A DNA stretch of 64,000 nt from Pteria penguin (GCA_035048485.1 CM068593.1:2615035-2679034), one strand, 5' to 3'; numbered from the stretch's first letter, positions 20,161-31,168 are shown. Notes: generated by a model from the letters alone, not told the origin. Program-made: numbers and translations.

Positions 20161-20510
20161 GTTCTTAACCATGGATACTGGTCTAGAACCTGGTTGACAG
20201 TAATCTTATCCACCACGATGGCAGGTCTTCTTGATGGAAAGGCAAGTTCCATCTTCAGGTTCACTGATCGGACATCTATATCCGCTGTTGTTTTTTATAC
20301 TCCCGCTGGAGCCATTTGATGTGGAGGTCAACAGATGTCTCATCTTCAGTTTCTGGAATGGGAGGTAGGTACTTAGCCAGTCCCAGGTGAATGATGCTGG
20401 TCTCTCAGATTCGTCCTGAGGCCTCACATCATCGTGAACTTTCTTCTTCTTCACATCTGGGTGGTCTTTATCCAATGATTTCCTGGCATTCCCAAAATTG
20501 TAAACTATTT
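20155..20510 (-). pseudogene. Broken coding fragment of unknown family
   Basis: A minus-strand frame (from about 20508) reads F-G-N-A-R-K-S-L-D-K-D-H-P-D-V-K-K-K-K and then P-A-S-F-T-W-D-W-L. A change of frame is needed to read R-R-P-A-I-V-V-D-K-I-T-V and then D-Q-Y-P-W-L-R-T-K-Q-E near 20160-20230. The two halves look like parts of one protein because both have low stop density and sensible composition, and they abut. At least one frameshift (about 20215-20235), and probably another near 20330, breaks it. It lies about 140 bp from the zinc-finger remnant on the same strand and could belong to the same gene. I do not know the function. Confidence 0.4.
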
Positions 20511-20649
20511 TGTCCTTCCAGAATTCCTGTGAGGAATTCTTTATATAATAAAGAAATAATATGAATAGCAGTACATTTACTTTACTTTGGAGAGATGTTA
20601 AATTTAATAATTATAATATGTATAGTAAAATGTTAATATAAACTAATAA

Positions 20650-21785
20650 TAAACATGTCTGTATGACAGTCTTTCATAGCAAATTTCTAGCACACATGAA
20701 ACCAGCATAATTTTTAGTAATAGTGATACCAGGTGTCTCCAATGTCATCATGTCATTTATGAAAGGCCCCAAGATGCACCCAAAGCCATATACCGTTATT
20801 TTGTATTTGACAAACACAACGCTACAAGTTGAATAGTTTGCAACTGTGAGCGAAACTAAGGTGGCAAATTTCCTACAAGCATGTAAAATGCACAAATTTT
20901 GTAGTTTTTCACTTGATGACCTAATGCGTTGACAGCGGTAAATTCATCATAAAACAACATAATTTGTAGTGTTTGTGCATCCCTGAAGAACAGTGTATTC
21001 TTCCCAAAAATTTCCCCATCACAAAAGTCTCTTAAAATGTCACCTGTTGACTTGTGACTGTTAATAACGTAAGAAAATATATCGTCATGAGACAACAAAT
21101 TGCTTCATGTATCAAGTATTGAGACATACTGATAAGTATCACTGTCATTTCTGTTTGGCTTACATTCAATAGGTTTTACATAGTTCAACCAAACTCTTGC
21201 AAATTTGTTTATTTTGTACTCCGAGTTGAGATTACGTAATGCATTTTCTACTTCGGATTTCTCTTCCATTATTTCCCTTAGCTTGGCACATTCCCGATTC
21301 CCAGGTTTCAGAGATTGAGAAGTGTGGGCCTGATGATGGCATATCATTGTCAAAAATTCTTGTTTAACTTGCGGTAGAACTACTGCTGGCAATTTGTATT
21401 TTTCACGCAATGACAAGAATAAAATACCAAATTTTCTCTGGAAATCAACATGAACATCAGATGCATTTTGATGACCATCTTGCACATTTCCACATTGATT
21501 TGTGTCTTCATGTTCGTTTTCATCATCTTGATTCCAAGATTTCTTCATTCCTATTTTGATCTCTAAGCCTTGATAAATGTTCCATATAGTATGATTTGTG
21601 TTTTCTTTTTATATGTTTCAAATATGAATCCACATCTGAATACTACCTTTCACATCCATTGATTGAGCATGTTAAAAAAAAGCCTTGTTCGAGGCTGTGA
21701 ACAAATCTGTACTGACTTATCAACTTTGAAAAAAATCTGGTCTCATGACTACATTTAGAGCACAGAAACATATTGAAAACTGGCC
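20650..21785 (-). pseudogene. C2H2 zinc-finger multicopy-family pseudogene
   Basis: On the minus strand, a degraded finger (C-S-K-C ... H near 21700-21775) and a second finger (C-S-I-N-G-C ... H-I-K-R-K-H near 21620-21680) lead into a ~148-codon frame (21548-21105). A conserved block containing LLRDF-like ILRDFCDG and FYMLVGNLPP follows. The same frame runs from 21548 to 20856 with only TGA (about 21105) and TAG (about 20858) as breaks. Another TAG lies between the fingers, and a frameshift near 20790 leads to YGFGCILGPFINDMM. I recall predicted proteins with this fingers-plus-block layout in many copies in fish and invertebrate genomes; their role is unknown to me and may be transposon-linked. 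The adjoining LINE starts just beyond its 5' end. Confidence 0.6.
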
Positions 21786-21879
21786 GAAGAAAGTTTATCT
21801 CTGTTGATTAATTCATACAGTGCGTCATAGCTTGAAATCCGAATTAGAGGAAGAGAATCATAGCGTTGAATTGTGTCCA

Positions 21880-22575
21880 GCACATGATATGATCTCCTAC
21901 ATCTGCCCCCGTGAGGTCCCTGGGGTGATAAGAATAGGACCTCCGTACCTCTTGCGTGTCGTATGAGGCGATTAAATGAGGCACCTGGGGAATTCTTATG
22001 AAAGATTCCCAAGCACCCTCTTGCTGGTTGCGGTTATAGACCAATGAGTCATCCTGTTTGCCGTGGGATGCAACCCGTGTCGTTGGAGGACAGGATCCTG
22101 GTGGCCGAGGGCATTTTCAAACTGCGATTTGTTTGTATCGAACACTCCACTTTGGCCTTTACTTCAGCTAGACGGGCGGTCGGATGGGCCCGATCCTGAT
22201 TAATCGGCTTTGTCATGCAAAGCCCTCATTTATCTTGCTTATTCCATCTTGAAGTACTATGCATATTGTCCAATTTTGCCTTTTTTATGTCATATATTGC
22301 ATGTTCCAACTTTTCATTTGAGAAGGCGGTGGCTTATGGGCCAATCGATTGTAAATGGAAAGTATTTGCATGCCATTGACTGTTCTGAAATGTACTCTCG
22401 ACTGGTACCCGAGTTATCTTTTCTGCAGTTAAATGCATTTCTTTTCTTTATGGTCGAGTATACTTTCACAACTTTCCAGTGCATTGCTGTAGGAGAGTCA
22501 CAGTGTATTGCCTGGTCCTTGTTGACACTCCCTGGAGGATGGGTTGTTGTGAGAATGAATTATAAATCTTTTGTA
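21880..22575 (+). other. LINE 5' UTR
   Basis: It contains the CGTGTCGTATGAGGCGATTA block, a motif I recognise from the leaders of many LINE copies, then GC-richer sequence to the ORF1 start at 22576. The exact 5' end is uncertain. Confidence 0.5.
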
Positions 22576-23590
22576 ATGGCTTCCCCAATATCAAACCACC
22601 AACATTTGAAAAAACGAAAACGTCTTGCGGACAATAATGAAAACACTCTTGAACAACCTGATGATGACTGGTCTAGCTTTCTGGTAATAACATCTGAGGA
22701 TAGGGCATTAGCTAAAGCTTCACCCATCTTGGTAGATAAAACCATACAATCAGTGGCAGCGTTACGAAACAAAGGAACGGTCAGCTTTTAGTTGAATGTG
22801 CTAAAAAGCAACACTCGCTGAACTTTTAAAGGTTGGACCACATTGGTGACATTCCTGTTGAAGTATCTCCTCATTTTAACCTCAATACATGTCGTGGTAT
22901 TTTAAGGGACAAAGACAAAAAATCTTGCTTTATTAGCAGATGACGTCATTTTGTCAGAATTGCAAAATTAAAAAGTTGGCGATGAACGTCGTTTCATTAT
23001 AAAAAGGGATGGCAAAGAAATAAAAACACATACTTTCCTTCTTACATTTAGTACATCATGACTATACCTCAAAAAGTAAAATTAGGTTATGTTACAGCCA
23101 AAGTTGACCTGTATTATCCTTCGCCGTTGCGTTGTGTTTATTGTCAGAAGTTTGGTCACAGCTTTAAGACCTGTTAAGACCTGTTAAGAAACAGGAAAAC
23201 GTGTCACTAATGTGGTCATGTTGACATTGGAGTTGAAGGGTATGATGAACACTTTGATGGCATTGAACCTTGTTCTGCCGACGCTAAATGCCTGAACTGT
23301 AAAGGCAAACATTGTGCTTCGTCGAAAGACTGCCCTACATACAACCCCCCCCTCCCCCCCCCTAAAAAAAAAAAAAAAAAAAAAAAACAGGAGAGATTAT
23401 AAAGATAAAAGTTGAACGGGGATTATCATATCCTGAAGCAAAAAAAGTTTATGAAAACCAACATATTCCTACAATAAATATTAACAGCTGGGCTTCCAAA
23501 GCTTCAATGAAAACTGTTTCAATTGCCATTCAAACTGACATATCATGTTTGAAATCTGATATTTTCTCGTTATCTGCTGTTTCTTAACCT
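22576..23590 (+). pseudogene. LINE ORF1 (gag-like RNA-binding protein, broken)
   Basis: It starts MASPISNHQHLKKRKRLADN at 22576, with a frame break near 22790. Further on is a C-V-Y-C-Q-K-F-G-H-S-F-K-T-C zinc knuckle (C-x2-C-x4-H-x4-C, about 23137-23178). A second Cys/His cluster (C-H-Q-C-G-H ... C-L-N-C-K-G-K-H ... C) follows to about 23335. A 12-bp duplication (TTAAGACCTGTTAAGACCTG) just after the first knuckle creates a stop, and an A-run at 23363-23386 adds another slip site. This protein would bind LINE RNA for retrotransposition. The tail to 23590 (V-E-R-G-L-S-Y-P-E-A-K-K-V-Y) is typical of molluscan ORF1 proteins. Confidence 0.7.
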
Positions 23591-23942
23591 AGAGCATTCT
23601 CGTCGACTTCGTCTTCACAGAGTGTATCAAATCTGCAAAAAAACAAACAGTAAACAATAAATCATCATCTCTTGTGAAATATAAAAACAAAACAAGTGTT
23701 AAAAATAGACCGTCGTCGGCAAATGTACCATTGAGCCCTGAGGTGGTCGTTCGCAATAAATTCGATGTTTTGGAAATAGAGATGGAAGATACCTCTCCTG
23801 ATACAAATTCGACAGAAAATACTACTTCTGTAAATGATGACAAAATTTCAAAAAAAACTTCTTTAATAAATGTAAGGGGTCGTAGTAAGTATCCCCCCCA
23901 AAAAAAAGGTCGCAAGCCTTCACTTGCCCGACTTACAGACAA

Positions 23943-24600
23943 ATGAATCGTTCTGATTCTATTATACAGTGGAACTGTAGAGGTTTAAAGGTAAATATAA
24001 ATGAACTTTTTCAATTAGATCATCAGTTTTCTCCAACGGTACCCTGCCTTCAGGAGACTCATCTTAAAGATACGAATAAACTTTAATTGAAGATATTCTC
24101 ACAATATAATTTGTAAATGAAAGACCTGCAGGTGGTTCGTCCATCTTCGTTCGGATTTCCATTTTACATAGTAATCTTTCATTGAACACAACTTTACACG
24201 CTGTTGCTGTACGTGTTACATTACATAAAACGATCACTTTATGTTCAATATACATTCCACCTAACTTAATTTTAGATCCACTTGAACTAGGTAACCTTGT
24301 TGACCAGTTACCTAAACCATGCATTTTATTATGTGACTTCAATGTTCATAACCGTTTGTGGGGCAGTGATAATACAGACAATAAAGATAAAATAATTGAA
24401 AATTTCATAGAAAAACATAATTAATGTGTCTTTAATGATGGGTTAAATACTTATTTACATCCTGGGAATGGTTCTTATACTTCGATTGACCTTACCATAA
24501 CAGATCCTTCGCTTTTTACTGATTTTGTATGGTCAGTTCATGATGACTTATGTGGTAGTGATCATTTTCCAACTCTTAAAAAGCAATAGAACATCGAGCA
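23943..24600 (+). pseudogene. LINE apurinic-type endonuclease domain (broken)
   Basis: It begins MNRSDSIIQWNCRGLKVNIN, then CLQETHLKD with the catalytic Glu, later LLCDFNVHNRLWG (D-x-N motif) and CGSDHFPT (S-D-H motif). Together these four blocks are the endonuclease/exonuclease/phosphatase fold that nicks target DNA. Stops occur near 24086 and 24424, with a frame change near 24120-24180, so it is inactive. Confidence 0.75.
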
Positions 24601-26330
24601 ATGATCGAATCCCACGCTAGAAACTCGAAAAAGCTGATTGGACATAATTGCAAACGAAATCTTTGATTGAACTTAATACAAAGAATTATGATAGTGAAAA
24701 AGAACCTATTCTTACTTTTACAAATAATCTTATTCACATTTGCCAGAAAAATATACCTAAAACCTTTACAATACCAAAACGTAAATATAACCCATGGTTT
24801 GGTGACAATTGTAGAATTGTTGTCAAACAGCGGAAGGCCGAAAAACTTTATAAACGGCATCCAATAAATTCTAATCTAAATACAGTTCGTAAATGTAGGG
24901 CTATCGCCAGGCGCACTATAAATCACAGCAAACACTTATCATGGAGAAAATATGTATATTAAAATAAGTTAATACGCATACCCCTATTAATAAAGTCTGG
25001 AAAATGCATGATTAAGAAAATTAATGGTAAAGTCACCTCATCCAAATTAAAATAACTAAGACAAAATAATACGATTTTAATGTCAAAAACTGATATTGCA
25101 AACTGTTTGGGAAAAACTTTTTCAAAAAATTCTTCTTCTACAAACTGTTTACCGGAATTTCAACGGATAAAACGTAAGACAGAAAAATAAAACTTAATTT
25201 TAATTCTCGTAATACTGAAGATTATAACAAACTGTTTTCTATTGATGAATTGAAGTCTTCTGTAGAAAAATCTCATGATACAGCGACTAAATCAAACGAA
25301 ATACATTACCAAATTCTTAAACATCTTCCAATAGAATCATTAAATATATTACTAGATATTTTCAATCGAATTTCGTCTAAAGGCGAATTCCCTGAATCAA
25401 GATGAGATTCCATTATAATTCCTATTGCAAAACAAGGAAAGGATCATACTGATCCCATTAACTATAGACCAATGTCACTAACTAGATGTGTATGTAAAAC
25501 TTTAGAACGGATGATTAATGATAGACTTGTCTGGTGTTTGGAATAATTTACTTACTGATATTCAGTGTGGTTTTAGAAAACAGAAGTACTGTCGATCATT
25601 CTGTTCGTTTAGAATCATATATTCCTGATGCTTTTATAGATAAAGAACATGTTGTATCGATATATTTTTTTTATTTAGAACAGGCATATGCTACAACTTG
25701 GAAATATGGTATTTAAAAAGATTTATATAATATGAGTCTCCGAGGTAACTTGCCGATATTTATTTCGAATTTTTTAAAAGACAGACGTTTTAATATTCGA
25801 TTAGGTGCTCATACGTCCAATTGTTACAAACAGGAGTTGGGTGTACCTCAGAGAAGTATATTATCCGTTACTCTGTTTAGCATTAAAATTAATAGTTTAG
25901 CTCAAGTTTTGAAACATGATATAGATGGTTCCCTTTATGTTGATGACTTTCTAATATGCTGTCGAGGGAAAAATATGAATTTGATTGAGCGTGAGCTTCA
26001 GCTTTGTTTGAACCATTTCTTCCAATGGTCAATTGAAAACGGTTTTAAATTTTCGAAAAATAAAACTTCTAGTGTTCATTTTTATCAGAATAGGCGTTTA
26101 CATAATGACCCAGAACTGTTTATGGATGGTATGAAGATTAATGTAGAGTGGGATGCTGAAAGTAAAACCTTGCTCCAGCTTTATAGATCGCTGGTCTGAT
26201 CGAATCTGGACTATAGTTGTATTGTTTATGGTTCGGCCAGAAAGTCCTATTAACAGCTTCTGGACACCATACATCACCAGGGCTTACGTTTCAGTCTCGG
26301 TGCTTTCAAAACCTCACCTGCAACTAGTTT
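24601..26330 (+). pseudogene. LINE reverse transcriptase domain (broken; motif A Asp lost)
   Basis: The fingers and palm blocks are in order: I-I-P-I-A-K-Q-G-K-D at 25415, N-Y-R-P-M-S-L-T, then VSIYFFYLEQAYATTWKYG (25645-25712), G-V-P-Q-R-S-I-L-S (about 25840) and S-L-Y-V-D-D-F-L-I (Y-V-D-D at 25936-25947). Motif A normally reads F-F-D-L-E-K-A-Y-D; here both Asp positions are Tyr and Ala, so the first catalytic Asp is gone although Y-V-D-D survives. Several frameshifts and stops lie around 25150, 25400, 25545, 25717 and 26190. Confidence 0.8.
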
Positions 26331-26349
26331 ATATGCTGAAGCAGGAGAA

Positions 26350-27262
26350 CCATATTTGAGTGTAAGACGACTCAAACTTACTATACAGTATGTTACAAAA
26401 TTATTTTCAGATCTATCAAATCCTGCATTTAACTATATCTTTAGGCCAAAACATGAAAATTTATATAACAATAAACCGAATAGTATTAAAAATTCAGGTT
26501 TACGTGTTAGACCACATATAGAAGAGACTGGCATAAATCTAACTGATATTACAAATTATGAAATTCCTTCTTCACCACTTTGGCTAATGAAGAAATCTAC
26601 AGTTATATTCAAATTGTCAGATTACAAGAAAATTGATTCGAATTCTTTGAAATTTCATCAACTTTTCACAGACATTAAGTCTATGTATTCGGAACACATT
26701 TCATATTTCACCGATGGCTCTAAAATGGTGATAGAGTCGCAGCTGCTACAATACCTCATAACCATGTATCGTTGTCTATTCGTTTACCAAATAATTCGTC
26801 TATTTTTACAGCTGAAGCTAAAGCTATACTTTTAGCACTTGTTCACATTGAACAGAATAAATATTTCAAGAGCATAATATTTTCAGATTCCTTATCGTGC
26901 CTTAAAACAATGAAACATTTTAACATGAGTAATCCATACATCTTGAGGATTCTGGAAAAGGTGGATGTTTTAATATCTAATAAATATGATTTGGCTACCA
27001 GGTCATATGGGCCTCGTTGGAAATAAAAAAGCTGACAAGGCAACAAAAGAAGGTTTGAATAAGTCAAATATTATGGGTAAAATACCGTATCCAGATTTTA
27101 AGTTACCCATATTGAATTATATTGATACTTTGTCACAAAAGACATGGGATAAGGAAGATAACAATAAACTTAATTACATCAAAACAACATTTAAATACAA
27201 AATAAATTATCATCATAATAATCGTAACGATGCATTGGACACTCCTGAATAATTCATTCTTA
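26350..27262 (+). pseudogene. LINE connection and RNase H domain (broken)
   Basis: It contains ISYFTDGSKM (first RNase H Asp), a frame change near 26725, then SSIFTAEAKAILLALVHIEQ (Glu), IIFSDSLSCLKTM (Asp), another frameshift near 26990, and IWLPGHMGLVGNKKADKATK (His and Asp). All four classical RNase H positions are therefore still recognisable, spread over three frames. The block after it ends at 27252, where the Penelope-like insert begins. Confidence 0.75.
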
Positions 27263-27266
27263 CCTT

Positions 27267-27605
27267 ATTCTGGACTGAGACCGATTCTGAACATTTTACA
27301 CAGATTTGACACCTTCTATACTAGAAGGTTACCTACTTTGACTTCTCCATATATAAATACATATGGAATTTACACGATTTGACTTTTTCTACTGGGTATA
27401 TGTGACGGGTGTTGCTAGCAAGCAGGAGATGCTCACTCTGCCCGGGCACCTGATCTCACTCCATCACAAGGGTTCACATATGCTCTTCAAGCAGACATAT
27501 TTTGTTATTTTCCACTTGTTTTACATTTTCACTGGTTTTGTATGTCCTCTGGTTTCAGGAATTTTAGACTTGGATTTGGTTGGGATTTATCCATCATCTT
27601 TACAT
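27267..27605 (+). mobile_element. Penelope-like 3' tail inserted in the LINE C-terminus
   Basis: It matches 9062-8728 (minus) over its whole length at high identity: TTCTGGACTGAGACCGATTC at the start, the 8-bp stem ACCTTCTA/TAGAAGGT, and ...CATCATCTTTACAT at the end. Severe 5' truncation leaves only the tail. It separates the RNase H region from the last ~60 residues of the LINE protein. Confidence 0.8.
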
Positions 27606-27806
27606 TCTAAAGGAAGAACCTCTCCCAGAATGTGTCCCTTGCGGATGTCTACTAACTATAAAATATATTTTGCTCGATTGTGCAGACACAGCACTTTTCG
27701 TACAGATTATTATTCTGCATCCGATATGAAAGAGCTATTCGAGAGGGTTAATATTTCCAGCATATTGCAATTTTTAAAAGAAATAAACTTGCATAATAAA
27801 ATATAG
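27606..27806 (+). pseudogene. LINE protein C-terminus beyond the insertion
   Basis: It reads L-K-E-E-P-L-P-E-C-V-P-C-G-C-L-L-T-I-K-Y and then L-L-D-C-A-D, continuing to KEINLHNKI and a stop at 27804. The Cys pairs followed by an I-K-Y-I-L-L-D-C block are the end of I/jockey-type LINE proteins. This confirms that both sides of the insert are one element. Confidence 0.75.
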
Positions 27807-28051
27807 TGTATTGAAATGTAATGGTTCTATTAATACAATCTGATACATTTGAGCTGTGATATTGTTTTGTATAGGAGTCATTCTTATGTCATTGTTTTAT
27901 TTGCATAAAATGTCTACAATGAAAGCTGGTCTTTCCAAAATATTTTAAATTTTGTTATAACATGCAATGCTAATTTATAATTGTTACCGTCCCCATATGG
28001 GTGTAATATTCCCGGCGTGACGTAAAACAACATTCAATGAATCAATCAATC
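27807..28051 (+). other. LINE 3' UTR with SINE-like 3' tail
   Basis: It ends with CCGTCCCCATATGGGTGTAA, then CGGCGTGACGTAAAACAACA and an AATC tail (27982-28051). This is the same tail, at roughly three-quarters identity by eye, as the SINEs in this window. The shared end is likely the recognition site for the LINE reverse transcriptase. Confidence 0.75.
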
Positions 28052-28089
28052 CCAGGAACCAGTAGTTTAGGGCATTATTCAAATTATTT

Positions 28090-28450
28090 TTTTTTCTTTT
28101 GATCAAAGGTCATCCATAATATATTTTATTTGTATGCAAACCTATTTCATTAGCGCTGAAACCGTTCATATTTCATATTTCAGATAAGAGATAATTGAAA
28201 TTGGATCCCGACGAGTAGCCCTCTATTGGGATCAAACGAATCGTAAGTATTTATTAAGCATTATCAAATCATAAAACTACTTCTCTTGGAAAGGGTTGTT
28301 TAATCGTGCGCTCGTAATTAAATTGTTAATGGGTGTTAATGTATACTTTACATCTTGTTGTCATTATTGTATCTATACGCATAGTGATAGTTCTAGTGTT
28401 TTCAGTATATGTATATATATATACTTATATATATTTATATACTTAAATAT
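28090..28450 (+). pseudogene. Second copy of the exon-like fragment (paralogue of 4232-4676, inverted)
   Basis: The ordered blocks GTATGCAAACCTATTTCATT, CATATTTCAGATAAGAG, the S-S-P-L-L-G-S-N-E-S frame, the donor CGTAAGTATT, TTCTCTTGGAAAGGGTTGTT and ACTTTACATCTTGTTGTCAT match the minus-strand segment at 4670-4232. Stops in the upstream part and loss of the minisatellite show decay. A SINE follows directly, as it does at 4218. Confidence 0.55.
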
Positions 28451-28451
28451 A

Positions 28452-28630
28452 AGCCGGTGTGGATTTGTGGATAAGGTGCTCGGTTCGTGATCGTGATTTC
28501 CCGGGTGCGACTCCCGCCCTGGATGCGCCGGTGTTCTGTCTTTCGGATGAGACAGATAGGCATGGCAAGGAAAAGATCACTCACTACTTCGGGTGGGTCC
28601 GTGGCAAAGGTCTAAATCAATCAATCAACC
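28452..28630 (+). mobile_element. tRNA-derived SINE, plus strand, internally shortened
   Basis: The head AGCCGGTGTGGATTTGTGGA, the B-box-like GGTGCGACTCCC and the body blocks GTGTTCTGTCTTTCGGATGA and TTCGGGTGGGTCCGTGGCAA are followed by AATCAATCAATC. The region between the last body block and the tail is missing, including the LINE-like end. The flanks do not carry the target duplication seen at 3932/4219, so this looks like an independent insertion. Confidence 0.75.
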
Positions 28631-28714
28631 AACAAATATATATAGATGGAAAAAAAACAAAAAGAAAGAAAGTCATTCGAAAGCACACACGTTCCTGATT
28701 TTAAATTAACAATA

Positions 28715-28960
28715 AAGCGGGTGCCACCACCATGCTATATTTCAGTTAGTACGCACGCCAGATATAATATTTCAAGCTTGCAGAATAGCTGGTGCCGCCA
28801 TCATGCTACATTGTAGTGCGTAGGTGCGGTAGGTATAACATTTCAAGCTTGCAGTATAAATGGTTCCGCCATCATGCCATATTCTAGTGCGTACTTGTAA
28901 CATTTGAGACGCGCTACACCTGGTGCCACCATCTTGAGTCAATGTTGTGTGTACGAGAAT
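28715..28960 (+). repeat. ~75-bp tandem repeat, about 3.5 diverged copies
   Basis: Each unit has GGTGCCGCCATCATGCTA (with variants), then 'tagtgcgta' and 'taacatttcaagcttgcag'. Units start near 28720, 28788, 28861 and 28920. Confidence 0.7.
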
Positions 28961-29630
28961 CAGGTTTAACAAGTGAAGGTTGCAATTAAGGGTGCCGCTT
29001 ACCCGAGAACATAAAACTTCGTGTTAATTTACAAGAACCGTTTTGGTGATACTGTCTATAAAGTTCACATTAATTGCTAAATGTAACATTAACGCCACGA
29101 TTATTACAAGTTCATGACGACAATGTCTATCTCGACAAATCAGGGCGTACCTTGAAATTCGCTACGTGTTTACCGGAAGTCCCTTTGACAGTTTACAGCT
29201 GCAGAGGGCTGGTGGATAAAATTGACCGATTTCTGTCGTGAAAGCTTGTTGAGAGAAAATGCGAGTGCATACGGACGCATAATAAAGTACAATGTAACTG
29301 ACGACAGCTTTTATTGCATAAAAAAATACGGAAAATTAGGGAAACCCCAGATCGGCGAAAAATCGGTGTACTCCCTTCTCTTTTTTTATATGTCAACATG
29401 TGACGTCAACGATTATTTAGCATAACTGACGTGCCCTGTGATGCATTGCATAGAAATTCTTTATACCTTTGCAAACAGACCCATCGGAACCATTAAAGGA
29501 TATCCTACGTGCTATGCCTACCTAAATAGATCAGTTTCCATAGAATTTGATGAAGTTATAATTGTTGTACGTCAGATACCGTCTCAAATGGGAGGTAACT
29601 CTGTGTAACGAAAAGACCGAATACACCAGA
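28961..29630. other. No recognised gene
   Basis: A plus-strand open frame at 29222-29425 (contains Y-G-K-L-G-K-P-Q-I-G-E-K) has no family I recognise and may be chance. Confidence 0.3.
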
Positions 29631-29631
29631 C

Positions 29632-29735
29632 CCGCCGGAAGTAGTGAGGGATACTTTACGTGCCACGCCTACCGTGACACAGAACCTCAGATTTTACTTT
29701 CTCATCTGAAATATACAATATAGGCGATCCACCAT
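29632..29735 (-). mobile_element. SINE fragment
   Basis: The body blocks 'cgccggaagtagtgaggga' and 'gtgccacgcctaccgtgaca' match the SINEs at 3945 and 35349. Head and tail are missing. Confidence 0.6.
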
Positions 29736-30327
29736 AAAATGTTTTGTGCTACCTGGGAAAGATACAGCAACGACAGGTATGTATATCAAATGGTTCCTAC
29801 AGATCTTAAAATCTGCTCGATTCTCACTTTGTCCACTGAAAAGTGTATAGAAATGAAAAAGTTCAATGATATAATAGAATTTAATGATGATGGTTTGAAT
29901 TATCTGTTTAAACTACTAGAACTGTACATTTGGTGTTTTTAGAAAGATAAAATTATGCGCGGATCCAGAGATCTAGACCCAATCAGAGATTTGGCGTAAA
30001 TTACTTTTCTTGTTATTTTTCGATATAAAATAAGTAATTTCACATACAAAATACCTCTGTAGAATTCATACTATCGCTTATCAATCACATGGTTTTGTAG
30101 TATTTTATCTGTACCTCTGTGCAACTTATAGTGATAGAATAAAAATAAATACAATAAAAACACGATAAAAATAATAATGCATAAACTGCTACAAAGTGTT
30201 TTCATTCAATACTAGTCCATGACAATGATATGAACTCAGACAAAGCCTTAAAATGTGAAGCGAAGAGTTTTGAGATTTATTTCTAAATTTTGCTTTTAAA
30301 AAGCTAATTAAACTACATGCATGGCGG
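29736..30327. other. No recognised gene
   Basis: AT-rich sequence without recognisable features. Confidence 0.3.
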
Positions 30328-30486
30328 ACCATTTCACGATATCTGTGGTACTAAACTTTTAGAAGAATCGGTACGATTCCCGTATTTGACGCGTCATGAC
30401 GTCATTATCACTGATGTGATACTGATTGTGTTGTACGGCATTTTCCCCCCAAAATGTAAGTCCCGCAGTTCTTGTGAAGGGGTCTA
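30328..30486. mobile_element. Diverged relative of the nested inverted-repeat element at 5428-5595
   Basis: It starts GGACCATTTCACGATATCTG and ends GTCCCGCAGTTCTTGTGAAG then GGGTCTATA, the same end sequences in inverted orientation. A 'gacgtcattatc' block in the middle is also shared. The flanks do not show a clean TA duplication. Confidence 0.5.
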
Positions 30487-31134
30487 TATATAGTTTTTGA
30501 ATGCATAAATAGTATTGCAGTTGCATGTATCTCACTTTCCTGCCATTTTGGAAGTGAAACTGGAGTTTTTGCTTCATATTCTTACCAATTTTTAAAAATA
30601 TATTTTAGAAAATTGTCTATATTTTCACTCTTGGAAACATTTTACCATTGTTCAATGGTTTTATTATTGCAAAACTTCATGAATGATCATTAGTTTGGAG
30701 AAATTCCTTGTATAATATGGTTGATTTATGCGCAAGTCTTGTTTAGAAGTCCTTGATTATATATCTCCAACATAGTGGAAAAGGGAAGTAACTCCAGTCA
30801 TATTTTATGCATATGAAAACTATCTATATTATCTCGATATTTCAAAAATGAAGGTGTTCACCAGCGTTTAAAATCTCTCACTTTCAAAAAATATATCTAT
30901 ATACAGAAATCTAACTATATGTAAAACTATAGCTTTAGACAATTGTCATTATTTGGAAATTTTGTCAAAAAGTCAGTGGTTCAATTTTTTTCCGAATTAT
31001 TCTATTAATGAAAATTAAAAATATGCTCATTCATAAACATTTCAAATTAAATAAGAATTTATAGACATCTGTGTAAATTTTCCAATTGATCAGGTCACGA
31101 GCTTGATACCAAAAAAAAAAAAAAAAAAAAAACC

Positions 31135-31168
<34 letters not shown>

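Larger units (their letters stand above)
21880..28051 (+). mobile_element. LINE of the I/jockey group with RNase H, degraded, carrying a nested Penelope-like tail
   Basis: The order is 5' UTR (about 21880-22575), ORF1 with CCHC knuckles, apurinic-type endonuclease, reverse transcriptase, RNase H, C-terminal CCHC-like segment, and a 3' UTR ending in an AATC tail at 28051. Presence of RNase H points to the I group of LINEs, and I recall very similar proteins labelled 'mobile element jockey' in molluscs. Several frameshifts and stops occur in every domain. A 339-bp Penelope-like tail interrupts it at 27267-27605. Confidence 0.85.

Noticed and set aside
22210..22575. Plus-strand frame upstream of LINE ORF1 as a separate gene
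   Set aside because: It reads through the LINE 5' UTR into ORF1 and has no recognised domain.
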